The notes: generated from the sequence alone by a model not told the origin. DNA of 41,696 nt from an uncultured Collinsella sp. (GCA_900541145.1 UQIH01000022.1:1-41696), one strand, 5' to 3'; shown: positions 23,867 to 33,007, numbered from the stretch's first letter. Translations and numbers: made by a program.

Positions 23867-26800
23867 ATGGCGAACACCCAGAACTATATTAACCACCTGC
23901 TGCAGAACACCGGCATTACGCCGGCATGCAGCGAAGAAGAGCGCTTGGCGGCCGAGGATATCGCTCAGATCTTCCGCAACCACGGCTTTGATCCCGAGGT
24001 TCAGGAGTTCAATGCCCCGGCGCCCAGTAGGTTGGCATTTGCCGTTACCGGTATTCTTGCGTTTGCCGGTGCCCTGCTGATGGGCATCGGTGGCGGTATC
24101 GGCTTGGTCGGCACCTTGCTGGCCATTGTCGGCGCCGTTCTTTACGTGCTCGAACGCACAGGGCACCCCGTGGTTTCGCGCCTGGGCAAGACGGGCGTGA
24201 GCCAAAATGTCATCGCCTACCACAAGGCCTCGGGCCCGCTCGCGTCTCCGCGCAACCGCCCGGTGGTCGTTGTCGCACACTACGACTCTCCCCGTGCTGA
24301 GCTGCTCGCCCGCGAGCCCTATGCTTCGTATCGTGCGCTCATCGCCAAGCTGTTGCCCGTTGCCACGGTTGCCCCCGCTGCCGTTGCCATCCTGCGTATC
24401 CTGCCGCTCCCCGGCGCGCTCAAGGTTCTGCTGTGGATTGTCGCGATCCTCGCTTCCCTCGTTGCACTTGCCAACGCGGCAAACATCATCTCTAACCGCC
24501 ATATTCTTCCCTATACGTCCGGCGCGGTGTGCAACAAGTCCTCTGTCGCCGCTATGCTCGGCGTTATGGACAACGTTGCTCCCTTCCAGGGCGAAAACGA
24601 GTTTCCCGACGATGTTCCGTTCGATACCTATTTTGGGGAGCAGAAGCGTCGTGCCGAGGAAACGGCGCGCGCAGCGGCGGAATATGCCGCGGCCCAGCAG
24701 CAAAACGACTACGGCAACACCATCGAGTATGAAGAGCCTACCTACGCCGAGGACGAATTCGGTCAGCCGATTGCTCCCGACGCTCAGACCGAGCCCGAAC
24801 AGGGTGAGGCTTTCGACGAGCAAATCGAGGGCTTTGAGGGTGCGTCTGCCGACGAGACGCTGATTGGCGTCATCGTGCCCGAGGATCAGAATCAGGCTGT
24901 CCAGGCCGAAGAGTTCAATGACGAGGTTCCCGCTGCCGAGCCGGCGGAGGAGTCTGCCGAGCCCGAGCCCAAGCTCTATCGCAACGCCGCCGGCAACATC
25001 CGCTTTGGTTCGGATGCCATCCGTGCGCTCGGAATGCTTCCCGAGTCCTGCACGCTCGATTACGAGGAGGGCGAGGAGCCAACGTTTGAGCCCGAGCCTG
25101 CCCCCGTCGTGGCTGCGCCTGCGCCCGTTGTCGCTGCGGATGATGAGTCTGCCGCGGTTACCGCTGCCGTTGCCGATCCCGAGGCGGTGTCCGCGTTCGA
25201 TCCCGCGGCAGGACTGGACATTTTGGCTCCCGCCGCACCGGCGCAAGACGTTGCGGACGAGTCTGACGACGATTACGTTGAACAACCGAGGCGCGTGTCT
25301 TACGAGAGCGATACTGATTTCTCGGCCGAGATTCCCGCGGCAACGCCGCATGCCGACATTGCATCCGCGTTCTCGTCGATTGGCGCCAGCGCTTCCAACT
25401 TCTTTAAGGGTGCGTTTGCAAAGGGCAAGAAATTTGTCGACGATTTCGAGGAGAAGCGCGCTGCCGCACGCGAGGCTGCCGAGCAGGAGGCTATCGCTCA
25501 GCAGCAGGCAGCCGAGGCGGCACGTGAGCTCGCGGCGCAAGAGTTCGAGCAGAACGAGGCTATGCAGTCCGCGCCCGTCGAAGCCGCCGAAGCTACAACG
25601 TCCTTTGAGTCCCAGCAACCGGCGTCCGCGGATGTTGTTGAAGCGACGACGTCTTTCGAGGCTCAGCAGCACGTCGATAGCACCATGTCGTTTGATGCCG
25701 CGCAGTTCGATTCCACGATAACGTTTGAAAAACAGGGCACCGCGATTGCCGAGCCCCTTCCTGTTTCCGATGAGCAGGGCGACGCGGCAGACGATGACGA
25801 GCCTGTTGATGCTGCCGAAATCCAAGATGCCGCCGAGGACGAGCCCGTCGAGGCCAACTCTGACGAAGAGCAATACGCGGCAGCCGAGCAAGATGATTCG
25901 ACCGAGGTCGAGCAGGAGGAAGTGCCTGCGGTTTCCGAGACTCCCGAGACGGGTGAGTCGAGGCCTTATTCCACGCAGATTTTCACCATGCCGACCCCGA
26001 GTGGTTCCGGTGCCACGGTTGCCAATGTCGCTCCCACCCAGGACGAAACGGTCGATTCCCTTATGGCCCAGATTTCCTCCCAGGCATCGCCGCGCCCGCA
26101 GATGAATGTTCCCGATCCGGCGTCGGCACCGTCGCCTGCACCTTCCTCGTCTCCGCTGGCTTCGGTCCCCGATCCGTCGCTGCCGTCTATGAAGCAGGCA
26201 AACGTTGCGTCTCGCACGTCGCTGTTCGACCTTCCCGACCCCTCCGCACAGGTCAACGATCCCTTTGCTACTGCCCAGGGCCCCGAACCCACATCGGCAC
26301 CCGTTGCGCCTCCTATGCCCGTTGCGTCGGGCGCACAGCCGATCGAGACCATTTCGGCTCCCGCCCCGGCGGCACCCAAGTCTCGTAAGCGCGGCCTGGG
26401 TGGTCTGTTCGGCCGTAAAAAGAAAAACGAGCAGGACAGCATGAGTGACTGGCTGGGCGTCGAAGACGATTACGATGCCAAGAAGTCCGGTCGCGGTATC
26501 GGTTCGTGGGATAACTTCGAGGACGATAACGATGGCTGGAAGGGTGGCGCTACGTCTTCCGATGGCGCTTCTTCCGAAGATATGCTCTCGGCTGTCGCCT
26601 CTATGGGCGATGATGAGCTGCTCGGTCACGATATCTGGTTTGTGGCAACGGGCGCCTCGGATTGTGATGGCGCTGGCATGAAGGCCTTCTTGGCTTCGCA
26701 TCGCGATAAGCTCCGCGGCGTATTCTTTATCAATCTTGAATCCGTCGGCGCCGGTAGGCTTTCGGTGGTGACGGTCGAGGGCGAACAACAACTGCTCAAG

Positions 26801-27058
26801 GGCGATCGCCGTATCATGAACCTGGTCAGCAAGGTCTGCAAGTCGTTCCATGTCGATTGTGGCGCGCTCGAGATGCCCTATGCCAAGACCGATGCCTATG
26901 CCGCGCTCGAGGCGAGCCGCCGAGCCCTCACCATCGCCGGTGTGGACGGCACGCGTCTGGCTTGCGCTCGTACCGAGGACGACCTGCCCCACAATGTCAG
27001 CCCGACGAACATTGCCACGGTATCCGAGGTCGTGACCGAGGTTATCCGCCGTTCGTAG
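23867..27058 (+). CDS. Membrane protein with split, degenerate M28-peptidase-like domain
   Basis: A 1063-aa protein (ATG at 23867 with TGGAG upstream; the frame is open 50 codons further without a good start). Residues 20-245 resemble the first half of an M28 zinc exopeptidase, with metal-type VVVVAHYDSP (His138, Asp140). Four membrane segments lie near 54-72, 75-95, 160-180 and 185-206. Residues about 245-918 are low-complexity (Ala, Glu, Pro, Ser) and include a charged helix near 525-555 and repeated TSFE-like motifs. Residues 919-1063 resume the M28 fold and end DDLPHNVSPTN (His1042). Against the family, the bridging Asp is replaced by Cys222, the Glu-Glu pair reads Ser-Asp (GASDCDG) and the later Asp is Glu (INLES). 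It may be a pseudoenzyme. Function unknown. Confidence 0.75.
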   Translation: MANTQNYINHLLQNTGITPACSEEERLAAEDIAQIFRNHGFDPEVQEFNAPAPSRLAFAVTGILAFAGALLMGIGGGIGLVGTLLAIVGAVLYVLERTGHPVVSRLGKTGVSQNVIAYHKASGPLASPRNRPVVVVAHYDSPRAELLAREPYASYRALIAKLLPVATVAPAAVAILRILPLPGALKVLLWIVAILASLVALANAANIISNRHILPYTSGAVCNKSSVAAMLGVMDNVAPFQGENEFPDDVPFDTYFGEQKRRAEETARAAAEYAAAQQQNDYGNTIEYEEPTYAEDEFGQPIAPDAQTEPEQGEAFDEQIEGFEGASADETLIGVIVPEDQNQAVQAEEFNDEVPAAEPAEESAEPEPKLYRNAAGNIRFGSDAIRALGMLPESCTLDYEEGEEPTFEPEPAPVVAAPAPVVAADDESAAVTAAVADPEAVSAFDPAAGLDILAPAAPAQDVADESDDDYVEQPRRVSYESDTDFSAEIPAATPHADIASAFSSIGASASNFFKGAFAKGKKFVDDFEEKRAAAREAAEQEAIAQQQAAEAARELAAQEFEQNEAMQSAPVEAAEATTSFESQQPASADVVEATTSFEAQQHVDSTMSFDAAQFDSTITFEKQGTAIAEPLPVSDEQGDAADDDEPVDAAEIQDAAEDEPVEANSDEEQYAAAEQDDSTEVEQEEVPAVSETPETGESRPYSTQIFTMPTPSGSGATVANVAPTQDETVDSLMAQISSQASPRPQMNVPDPASAPSPAPSSSPLASVPDPSLPSMKQANVASRTSLFDLPDPSAQVNDPFATAQGPEPTSAPVAPPMPVASGAQPIETISAPAPAAPKSRKRGLGGLFGRKKKNEQDSMSDWLGVEDDYDAKKSGRGIGSWDNFEDDNDGWKGGATSSDGASSEDMLSAVASMGDDELLGHDIWFVATGASDCDGAGMKAFLASHRDKLRGVFFINLESVGAGRLSVVTVEGEQQLLKGDRRIMNLVSKVCKSFHVDCGALEMPYAKTDAYAALEASRRALTIAGVDGTRLACARTEDDLPHNVSPTNIATVSEVVTEVIRRS

Positions 27059-27079
27059 ACGGAGCTCTAAGGAGTCAAC

Positions 27080-27298
27080 GTGTTTTCGTATATTAAGCGC
27101 CATTGGCCTGTCTACGTGATTTTGACCTTGATTGCCATTGCGTTAGGATTTGGGGCCGCCTACATCGTGGGTGCAAAGGGCTCGACCCCCGCCTCCGCAA
27201 TCAGCGAAGAGGTGGAGCAAGAACAGAGCACGGGTGCCGATGGGATTCCTGAGTCCGAGCAAGCAATCGTTGATGGTGGATCTTCGTCTGCAGAGTAG
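27080..27298 (+). CDS. Small single-pass membrane protein
   Basis: A 72-aa protein with a GTG start and AAGGAG five bases upstream. Residues 9-31 form one hydrophobic segment after a positively charged N-terminus; the rest is an acidic Ser/Glu-rich tail. It follows the M28-like gene by 21 bp and shares its terminator, so the two are probably co-expressed. I recognise no family. Confidence 0.65.
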   Translation: MFSYIKRHWPVYVILTLIAIALGFGAAYIVGAKGSTPASAISEEVEQEQSTGADGIPESEQAIVDGGSSSAE

Positions 27299-27320
27299 AT
27301 ACGGCGATTTACATGATTGA

Positions 27321-27357
27321 AAGCGGGTGAGCCAGGGGACTGGCTCGCCCGCTTTTT
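27321..27357 (+). terminator. Rho-independent terminator between convergent genes
   Basis: A 13-14 bp stem with one G-T pair (27321-27334 with 27341-27354), a 6-nt loop and TTTTT. It ends the M28-like/small membrane operon and may also serve the adhesin gene, whose stop lies 8 bp downstream. Confidence 0.85.
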
Positions 27358-27364
27358 CATCGCG

Positions 27365-30300
27365 CTAGCGCTTCTTTGGGATCGACCTAAGGCGAGCGAA
27401 CCATAGGGCTGCGGCACCCGAGGTCAGGAGCGCGGTGATGCAAGCGGCGATGGGAACTGATCCTGTTGCCGGTAGGTCCTGCGGTAGGGTACAGCGTTGA
27501 ATAACGCTGTCCTCGTCATGTGACTCAAGTTTATCGCCGCCACCGTTGCGGCAAAGATCGACGCGCGCGCTGTTGGTGAGTGCGGTTTGGGGCGTATAAG
27601 CCGACGTCGCCTGCATGTGCACGATTGCGCCCCGAGCGTCTGTGCCAAGGATTGCTTTGGCATCGTCAAGGTCGTCGTGCTCATCTTTGAGATCATCGCG
27701 GGTCCAAGAATCCGCATCGCTTCGAGTCGTAAAGTCGGCGGCTACCGCACCGTATTCAATTCGAATGCCCGTTACGACGGTATTGGATGCAAGGTCGAGT
27801 TCTTTCACCTCGAGTGTGGTGGATTCCGTGGTCGAGACATCCGTCTTCCAGAGGTGCCAGCCGTCGTAATCGATGAGGCGGCAATCCTCACCCAGACTCT
27901 CCCTTACTTCGTCGGACTCAAGCCAAGGATTTTCGTGCCCATCGTCAAGTGTCGCGTTTGCCGGCTCATCGACGTCTGTCGAGTCCAACGGCGTCGTGCG
28001 ATACCACACGTTGCACAGACCGTTGAGGTCGCCGATGGCGACGGGGGTTTCGATTGAGACGAATCTCGCCGTGCCGTCTTTGGCGCACTCAAGATCATCG
28101 GTAATCGTAAACTCATCAACCCAAGTAGCGGAATCGTTTCGAGCATCGATGGTATAGGAGAAAAGCCCATCACTATTGGTTTGCGTCGTGGCGCGGTTTT
28201 TACCATCGCCGTTAGCCAACAGGCCCTTTTCGATAGGTTGGACAAGTTCCTGACGCTTGTCGACCTGCCCCTTGATCTCGATGGGCGCATCCTTCATCGC
28301 GACGGATTGGACTTCTCCCGTATCCTTTATTTCAAACGTTATCTCCTCGGCAAGGTCATAGGTCCGCGGAGACATCATTTCGCGCAACGAGTAGGTGCCG
28401 GGTGCAAGATGCTCGACGCGGTGCGGCTTGTCGGATGAGGTCCAGGAGTCTATTTCGGTTTTATCGGGACCATATAAGGTGAGTTGTGCGCCTTCCACTT
28501 CCTGCTCACCGCTTGCATCGACCTTGGAGATATCAACCTTGGTGTAATCGTCGGATACGTTAAGCCGTGCTTCTACAACGGGTGTTTTCTGGTCGGCATA
28601 AGTAAGGTCGACAATATGGGTTGTCCGATCGAGCAAGAAGCCTGCCGGCGCTTGAGTCTCGACGACCTCGTAGCGTGCGGTGCCAGATCCCAGTGGGAGG
28701 TTGTCCGCGCGTGCTTCTCCAGTTTCATCCGTCGTGACGGTAGCGACAGTCTCACCGTCGAGCGCGGCAATACTACCGTCGGGGCGCACGATATCACCCG
28801 AGGCACGGATCTGAAAGACGGCGCCCGCGAGGCTGCTGTCGTCTATGGCATCGGTTTTAACGATCCTGATGTTTCCGGTCGCGGCGTGGTCATAATACGA
28901 GGCGATTGCAACGGGCGTTAGGTTCATGTCGGCGGGTATGTTTACCTCGATCTCTTCGCCGACAAGATAGGGCTCTTTGGCCGAGGTTTCGCGTACATAA
29001 TAGGTGCCCGGCACGAGCGATTCGGGCAGTGTGACGGTCCCGGTCGCGTCAGTCGTAAAGGTGTCCATTACGTTATGTGCTGGATACCAGCAAGTTTGTG
29101 AGACAGGTTCGTGATTGCTGTCGAGGAGTTGGAAGGTGAATCCGGCTAGGGGAACAGAAGCGCCTGTTTGGGCATCGCATTTTACAATCTGGAGATGCGT
29201 CGACAGAGCGTGGTTGTCCACGATATATTGAAGCTCGGCGCCGTCGGAAATCTGATTGGCCCCGACGGTCCATTCCCCTGCACGTTTAAAACCCTCGGGG
29301 ACGGTTTCCGGAACCTCGCGAACCGTGTAGCCGGCGCGGTCGTATGGGATGGCTCCGTGGACACCGGCGGGTCGCTTGCCTGCGCCGAACCATGCTTCGG
29401 GCTGATCTTTGGTGGAGGCAAAGCCATAGACGTTTGTGGTCAGTGTGCCAACAACCTGCTGAGAGCTGTTGCTGACAACCTCAAAGACAACACCTTCCGC
29501 CGGCTGCTCCAGGCCGGATTGGTCGCTATTGCCGCAATCCTTGAATTTGGAAATCTCAAGGTTGAACGCAATGGGGATATCGGAAACGCGAGATTCGATC
29601 TCGACCACGCCTGAATCGCCGAGCTGGTCGGCTCCAACGGTATAGGTCCAGCTGTCGTTGGATGGCAGGTAGCCCTCGGGGGCTTTTGATTCGTAGATGG
29701 TAAAGGTTCCTAAGGGGACATCGGCGAGGGTGGCCCGACCGCTTTCGTCGGTCGTGAGGATTTGTGCCCATCCAGGGGTTGATTGCGACACACACGTGAA
29801 CTCTGCTCCTGCGAGTGAAGATCCCACCTGGGGGTCGGCATTCGTCGCGGCATCGAGTTTTACGATACGCAGGTTGATGGTGCCGGGCTGTTCATCAATG
29901 GCGACCCGCCCGCCGTCATTCCCCGTGGTAAAGGCAATACGATCGTGGCGGGGGACATAGCCGGCCGGCGCCTTCGTTTCAACTAGGTAGTATGCCGTGT
30001 TGGGCAGAAGTGTTGCTTGCGCTCGACCGTTGCTGTCCATCTTGATGGTGCCGACACGCGCGCCGCTGGCGCTCTCAAAAATATCGAATGTTGCCCCGGT
30101 AAACTGATAGGTATTGTTTCCGCTGGTAATAACGGTGTTAGCAGACTGCTTTTGGAAGGAAACAGAGACCGCCGGCAGTACATAGAGCATGTCTTGACGT
30201 TTGCTGCCGCCCGATACAGCCCCTAGATAGCGTCGCGCGCGGTGCGGAGCGGCTTTGATGCTTCCTGATTTTGCGCTGTCGTGGAGCCACCGCGCAGCCG

Positions 30301-30796
30301 CCACGACTTCATTGTCGGCGGTAAAGTGTCCGCTCTTGGTTTTACCCTGAGCGGTCGTGTAGGAGTAGGTGCCGTCGACATGGGTAGTGCCGTTGAGCAT
30401 CCATACGGCAAGCTGGGTGGCGGCGCGGGCGCGATCGGGTGAAAGATGGTAACCGCCAAATGACGTGGCGGTAGGATATCCGTGACAAACGATTGCCGCG
30501 AACTCGTCGTCGAGCCACACCCAGCCTTGATCAAAGTTGAGCCATGGGCCGCCTGGCTTGGTGGGGCCGGGGCGCTCCTGGTTCATGCAGTAGGCAATTG
30601 AGGCGTCTTGAGCTTCATACTTGCCGATGAAGAAGGGCCCACAATCATCGCTAATAGTGCGGAAGCCGAGCTGGTCATAGCCATCGACGGCAAATGCGGC
30701 TCCCGGTGCCAGGCAGCCGAAAAGCAGGAAGAGGAGCAGGAGCAGCGGACCTGTTGCGATTGCGCTGTGGACAGAGTGCGTGGGTGCGTTGGACAT
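27365..30796 (-). CDS. Sortase-anchored thioester-domain adhesin with SpaA-like repeats
   Basis: A 1143-aa wall protein. The signal peptide is residues 1-36 (cleavage after AAFA). A thioester (TQXA) domain follows at about 37-200, with Cys70 in YCMNQERPG and Gln128 in TQLA as the likely internal Cys-Gln thioester able to bond covalently to a host amine. Six SpaA/Cna-B-like units lie at about 211-300, 307-405, 410-530, 533-635, 641-747 and 751-840; several end in ETKAPAGY-like motifs and may form isopeptide bonds. A larger stalk domain (843-1100) precedes LPATG (1108-1112), a hydrophobic segment and the basic tail KKR, as in sortase substrates. AAGGAG precedes the ATG. No sortase gene is in the window. 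Probably a host-attachment surface protein. Confidence 0.88.
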   Translation of the reverse strand: MSNAPTHSVHSAIATGPLLLLLFLLFGCLAPGAAFAVDGYDQLGFRTISDDCGPFFIGKYEAQDASIAYCMNQERPGPTKPGGPWLNFDQGWVWLDDEFAAIVCHGYPTATSFGGYHLSPDRARAATQLAVWMLNGTTHVDGTYSYTTAQGKTKSGHFTADNEVVAAARWLHDSAKSGSIKAAPHRARRYLGAVSGGSKRQDMLYVLPAVSVSFQKQSANTVITSGNNTYQFTGATFDIFESASGARVGTIKMDSNGRAQATLLPNTAYYLVETKAPAGYVPRHDRIAFTTGNDGGRVAIDEQPGTINLRIVKLDAATNADPQVGSSLAGAEFTCVSQSTPGWAQILTTDESGRATLADVPLGTFTIYESKAPEGYLPSNDSWTYTVGADQLGDSGVVEIESRVSDIPIAFNLEISKFKDCGNSDQSGLEQPAEGVVFEVVSNSSQQVVGTLTTNVYGFASTKDQPEAWFGAGKRPAGVHGAIPYDRAGYTVREVPETVPEGFKRAGEWTVGANQISDGAELQYIVDNHALSTHLQIVKCDAQTGASVPLAGFTFQLLDSNHEPVSQTCWYPAHNVMDTFTTDATGTVTLPESLVPGTYYVRETSAKEPYLVGEEIEVNIPADMNLTPVAIASYYDHAATGNIRIVKTDAIDDSSLAGAVFQIRASGDIVRPDGSIAALDGETVATVTTDETGEARADNLPLGSGTARYEVVETQAPAGFLLDRTTHIVDLTYADQKTPVVEARLNVSDDYTKVDISKVDASGEQEVEGAQLTLYGPDKTEIDSWTSSDKPHRVEHLAPGTYSLREMMSPRTYDLAEEITFEIKDTGEVQSVAMKDAPIEIKGQVDKRQELVQPIEKGLLANGDGKNRATTQTNSDGLFSYTIDARNDSATWVDEFTITDDLECAKDGTARFVSIETPVAIGDLNGLCNVWYRTTPLDSTDVDEPANATLDDGHENPWLESDEVRESLGEDCRLIDYDGWHLWKTDVSTTESTTLEVKELDLASNTVVTGIRIEYGAVAADFTTRSDADSWTRDDLKDEHDDLDDAKAILGTDARGAIVHMQATSAYTPQTALTNSARVDLCRNGGGDKLESHDEDSVIQRCTLPQDLPATGSVPIAACITALLTSGAAALWFARLRSIPKKR

Positions 30797-31050
30797 GGCT
30801 GCTCCTTATCCCTCGTGCGCCGCACGGGGAGGCTGCGACGCGTAGGATGAGGCTACCCCCGAGGTTCATGCGGGTAAGTACCGGGGCCTGACCAAAAGCT
30901 TGCCCAATTCCTGACAAATTGAGCTCAAATACAACAATCAAGCAAAAGCGCAGGTAGAAGATAAGGAGAACAGGAAGTCAAAGGTCCTCGTCTCCACAAT
31001 TGACGCGATTTTCAAACGAATCTCCACAGCTAAAACAAGCATCGCCACCC
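30797..31050 (-). other. Leader region of the adhesin gene
   Basis: No gene is seen here. It contains the adhesin ribosome site (AAGGAG, complement near 30804-30809) and a GC-rich stretch (30811-30880) that could fold on the minus strand. I found no convincing promoter or known riboswitch. Confidence 0.4.
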
Positions 31051-31080
31051 TTGTATCGAACAAGACAACCGCGTTATACT
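31051..31080 (+). promoter_or_regulatory. Promoter of tRNA-Gly
   Basis: TTGTAT (31051-31056), an 18-bp spacer and TATACT (31075-31080), 13 bp before the tRNA. Confidence 0.6.
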
Positions 31081-31093
31081 ATCCCCCACATAT

Positions 31094-31168
31094 GCGGGCA
31101 TCGCCAAGTGGTAAGGCATCAGCTTCCCAAGCTGACACTCGCGGGTTCGAGTCCCGTTGCCCGCTCCA
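31094..31168 (+). tRNA. tRNA-Gly(CCC)
   Basis: The cloverleaf is complete. The acceptor stem GCGGGCA pairs with TGCCCGC, the D arm is GCC/GGC, and the anticodon arm TCAGC/GCTGA holds loop TTCCCAA (anticodon CCC, reading GGG glycine codons). The T arm GCGGG-TTCGAGT-CCCGT follows, then discriminator T and an encoded CCA (31166-31168). Confidence 0.97.
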
Positions 31169-31180
31169 GTAAAAAGCACA

Positions 31181-31212
31181 AGCACGGCAGCGTTACGTTG
31201 CCGTGCTTTTTT
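31181..31212 (+). terminator. Terminator of tRNA-Gly
   Basis: A 9-bp stem (31181-31189 with 31199-31207) followed by six T. Confidence 0.9.
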
Positions 31213-31219
31213 CAATAAA

Positions 31220-31360
31220 GTGCCGGGACTCGAACCCGCCAGGGTGCGAGCGTTAAGCAAACGCGAAGCGTTTGTAGCGAGCAGGCGAAGGCGCCGACAG
31301 GCGCCTGAAGCCGGTGCGTATTTGCGAAGCAAATACGCGGATGTCCCGTTGCCCGCTCCA
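31220..31360. repeat. tRNA-Gly tail element, unit 1
   Basis: It begins with an inverted copy of 16 nt of the tRNA-Gly T arm (31224-31239 is complementary to 31141-31156). Hairpins follow: CAAACGC-GAA-GCGTTTG at 31258-31274, GGCGC/GCGCC near 31290-31305, and GCGTATTTGC-GAA-GCAAATACGC at 31316-31338. It ends with an exact copy of the last 18 nt of the tRNA (31343-31360 equals 31151-31168). No gene is seen in 31213-31593. A similar element follows tRNA-Lys. Confidence 0.7.
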
Positions 31361-31439
31361 TCGAGTACGGGGGACCTCGGGAACGTCGGGTCCAACCCGC
31401 TGTGCCCTTGCGTGTGCGCGGACCGGGTCTGCCGACCGC

Positions 31440-31491
31440 AGCCGGTGCGTATTTGCGAAGCAAATACGCGGACGTCCCGTTGCCCGCTCCA
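31440..31491 (+). repeat. tRNA-Gly tail element, 52-bp direct repeat
   Basis: A 52-bp direct repeat of 31309-31360 with one mismatch. It includes the GCGTATTTGC hairpin and again ends in the 18-nt tRNA-Gly 3' end. The 79-bp spacer between copies is GC-rich and holds no gene. Confidence 0.75.
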
Positions 31492-31543
31492 ATTCCAAAA
31501 TGTTAGGTTAATGCCTGCTGCCCATACTTGCACCTGCGCACGG

Positions 31544-31549
31544 TACAAT
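31544..31549 (+). promoter_or_regulatory. Candidate -10 element of purB
   Basis: TACAAT, 45 bp before the purB start and the same hexamer as at rpmH, ddl and tRNA-Lys. No good -35 is seen 17-18 bp upstream. Confidence 0.3.
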
Positions 31550-31593
31550 GGTTGGGTTACGACCAACGTGCCAATAACCAAAAAGGAGCCGCT

Positions 31594-32940
31594 ATGATCG
31601 ATCGCTATACCCGCCCGGAGATGGGACACATCTTCTCCCTCGAGAACAAGTACGCCATTTGGCAGGAGATCGAGGTCTTGGCCTGCGAGGCCCAGGCGGA
31701 GCTCGGCAAGATCGGTATTTCCAGAGACGAGGCCCAGTGGATCCGCGACCATGCCAACTTTGAGAAGGCGAAGGTCGATGAGATCGAGGAAGTCACGCGC
31801 CACGACGTCATTGCCTTCCTGACCAACATGAAGGAGTACATCGATGCCGATGTTCCCGAGGGCGACCCCAAGCCCAGCCGCTGGGTTCACTATGGCATGA
31901 CCAGCTCCGATCTGGGCGACACGGCCCTGTGCTACCAGCTCACCCAGGCCTGCGACCTGATCATCGAGGACGTCAAAAAACTCGGCGAGATCTGCAAGCG
32001 TCGCGCCTTTGAGGAGCGCAACACGCTCTGCGCCGGCCGTACTCATGGCATCCATGCCGAGCCGATGACCTTTGGCATGAAGTTTGGTTCTTGGGCCTGG
32101 GAGCTCAAGCGCGATCTGGACCGTCTTGAGGATGCCCGCAAGAACGTTGCCTTTGGTGCCATCTCGGGCGCTGTCGGCACGTACAGCTCCATCGAGCCGT
32201 TTGTCGAGGAGTACGTCTGCGAGCACCTGGGCCTGGTTCACGACCCGCTGTCCACGCAGGTTATCAGCCGCGACCATCACGCCTATCTCGCCGGCGTTCT
32301 CGCCACCACCGCAGCCACCTGCGAGCGCATCGCGACCGAGGTCCGCAATCTGCAGAAGACTGATACGCTCGAGGCCGAGGAGCCGTTCCGTAAGGGCCAA
32401 AAGGGCAGCTCCGCCATGCCGCACAAGCGCAATCCCATCACCATGGAGAAGGTCTGCGGTCTGTCGCGCGTCGTGAAGTCCAACGCCCAGGTCGCCTTCG
32501 ATAACGTCGCCCTGTGGCACGAGCGTGACATTTCGCACTCCTCTGCCGAGCGTGTCGCCCAGGCCGATAGCTTCATCGCACTCGACCACATGTTCCAGTG
32601 CCTCATCCGCGTTATCGACGGCCTGCAGCTGTACCCTGCCCGCATGATGGCCAACCTCAATAAGACCCGCGGCCTCATCTTCTCCTCCAAGGTGCTGCTC
32701 GCCCTCGTCGATACGGGCATCACCCGCGAGGACGCGTACGCCATTGTGCAGGAGAACGCCATGGCAACCTGGCACGAGGTGCAGGATTGTGTCTCCGGCC
32801 CCACCTTTAAGGAGCGTCTCGAGGCCGACCCGCGCTGCACCGTCAGCCAGGAGAAGCTCGACGAGATCTTTGATCCATGGGACTTCCTCACCCGTATCGA
32901 CACGGTCTTTGATCGTCTGGAGCAGCTGAGCTTCGAGTAG
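31594..32940 (+). CDS. purB: Adenylosuccinate lyase
   Basis: Cleaves SAICAR and adenylosuccinate in purine synthesis. The 448-aa protein has the fumarase-superfamily signature SSAMPHKRNP, the substrate-binding TSSDLGDTALCYQL and the catalytic-histidine block GRTHGIHAEP. I chose the ATG at 31594 with AAGGAG five bases upstream; 22 earlier in-frame codons precede the ribosome site. It acts just after PurC in the pathway; purC lies 4 kb downstream but is not in the same operon. Confidence 0.96.
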   Translation: MIDRYTRPEMGHIFSLENKYAIWQEIEVLACEAQAELGKIGISRDEAQWIRDHANFEKAKVDEIEEVTRHDVIAFLTNMKEYIDADVPEGDPKPSRWVHYGMTSSDLGDTALCYQLTQACDLIIEDVKKLGEICKRRAFEERNTLCAGRTHGIHAEPMTFGMKFGSWAWELKRDLDRLEDARKNVAFGAISGAVGTYSSIEPFVEEYVCEHLGLVHDPLSTQVISRDHHAYLAGVLATTAATCERIATEVRNLQKTDTLEAEEPFRKGQKGSSAMPHKRNPITMEKVCGLSRVVKSNAQVAFDNVALWHERDISHSSAERVAQADSFIALDHMFQCLIRVIDGLQLYPARMMANLNKTRGLIFSSKVLLALVDTGITREDAYAIVQENAMATWHEVQDCVSGPTFKERLEADPRCTVSQEKLDEIFDPWDFLTRIDTVFDRLEQLSFE

Positions 32941-32966
32941 GTTCGGGCATAACGTTAGCTTTTTAG

Positions 32967-33004
32967 GGCGCTTTGCTGGTAATGTGTGTTGCCGGCAAAG
33001 CGCC
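32967..33004 (+). terminator. Hairpin after purB, possible terminator
   Basis: A perfect 10-bp stem (32967-32976 with 32995-33004), extendable by three pairs, but without a T run. It is a likely transcript end or mRNA-stabilising structure. Confidence 0.45.
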
Positions 33005-33007
33005 TCG

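Noticed and set aside
23816..27103. A 1095-codon minus-strand open frame opposite the M28-like gene
   Set aside because: It mirrors a GC-rich low-complexity gene, is Arg/Gly/Leu-rich and has no domain; the plus strand has a good ribosome site, membrane segments and M28-like motifs.
30797..30960. A cyclic-di-GMP (GEMM) riboswitch in the adhesin leader
   Set aside because: A GGGCAAG segment is reminiscent, but the conserved GACGCAAAGCC core and its pairing are missing.
31220..31491. CRISPR-like array from the 52-bp repeats
   Set aside because: There are only two copies, the repeats contain tRNA 3' ends, and no cas genes are present.
31030..32775. A 581-codon minus-strand open frame across purB and tRNA-Gly
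   Set aside because: It runs through the tRNA gene and antisense to clearly coding purB.
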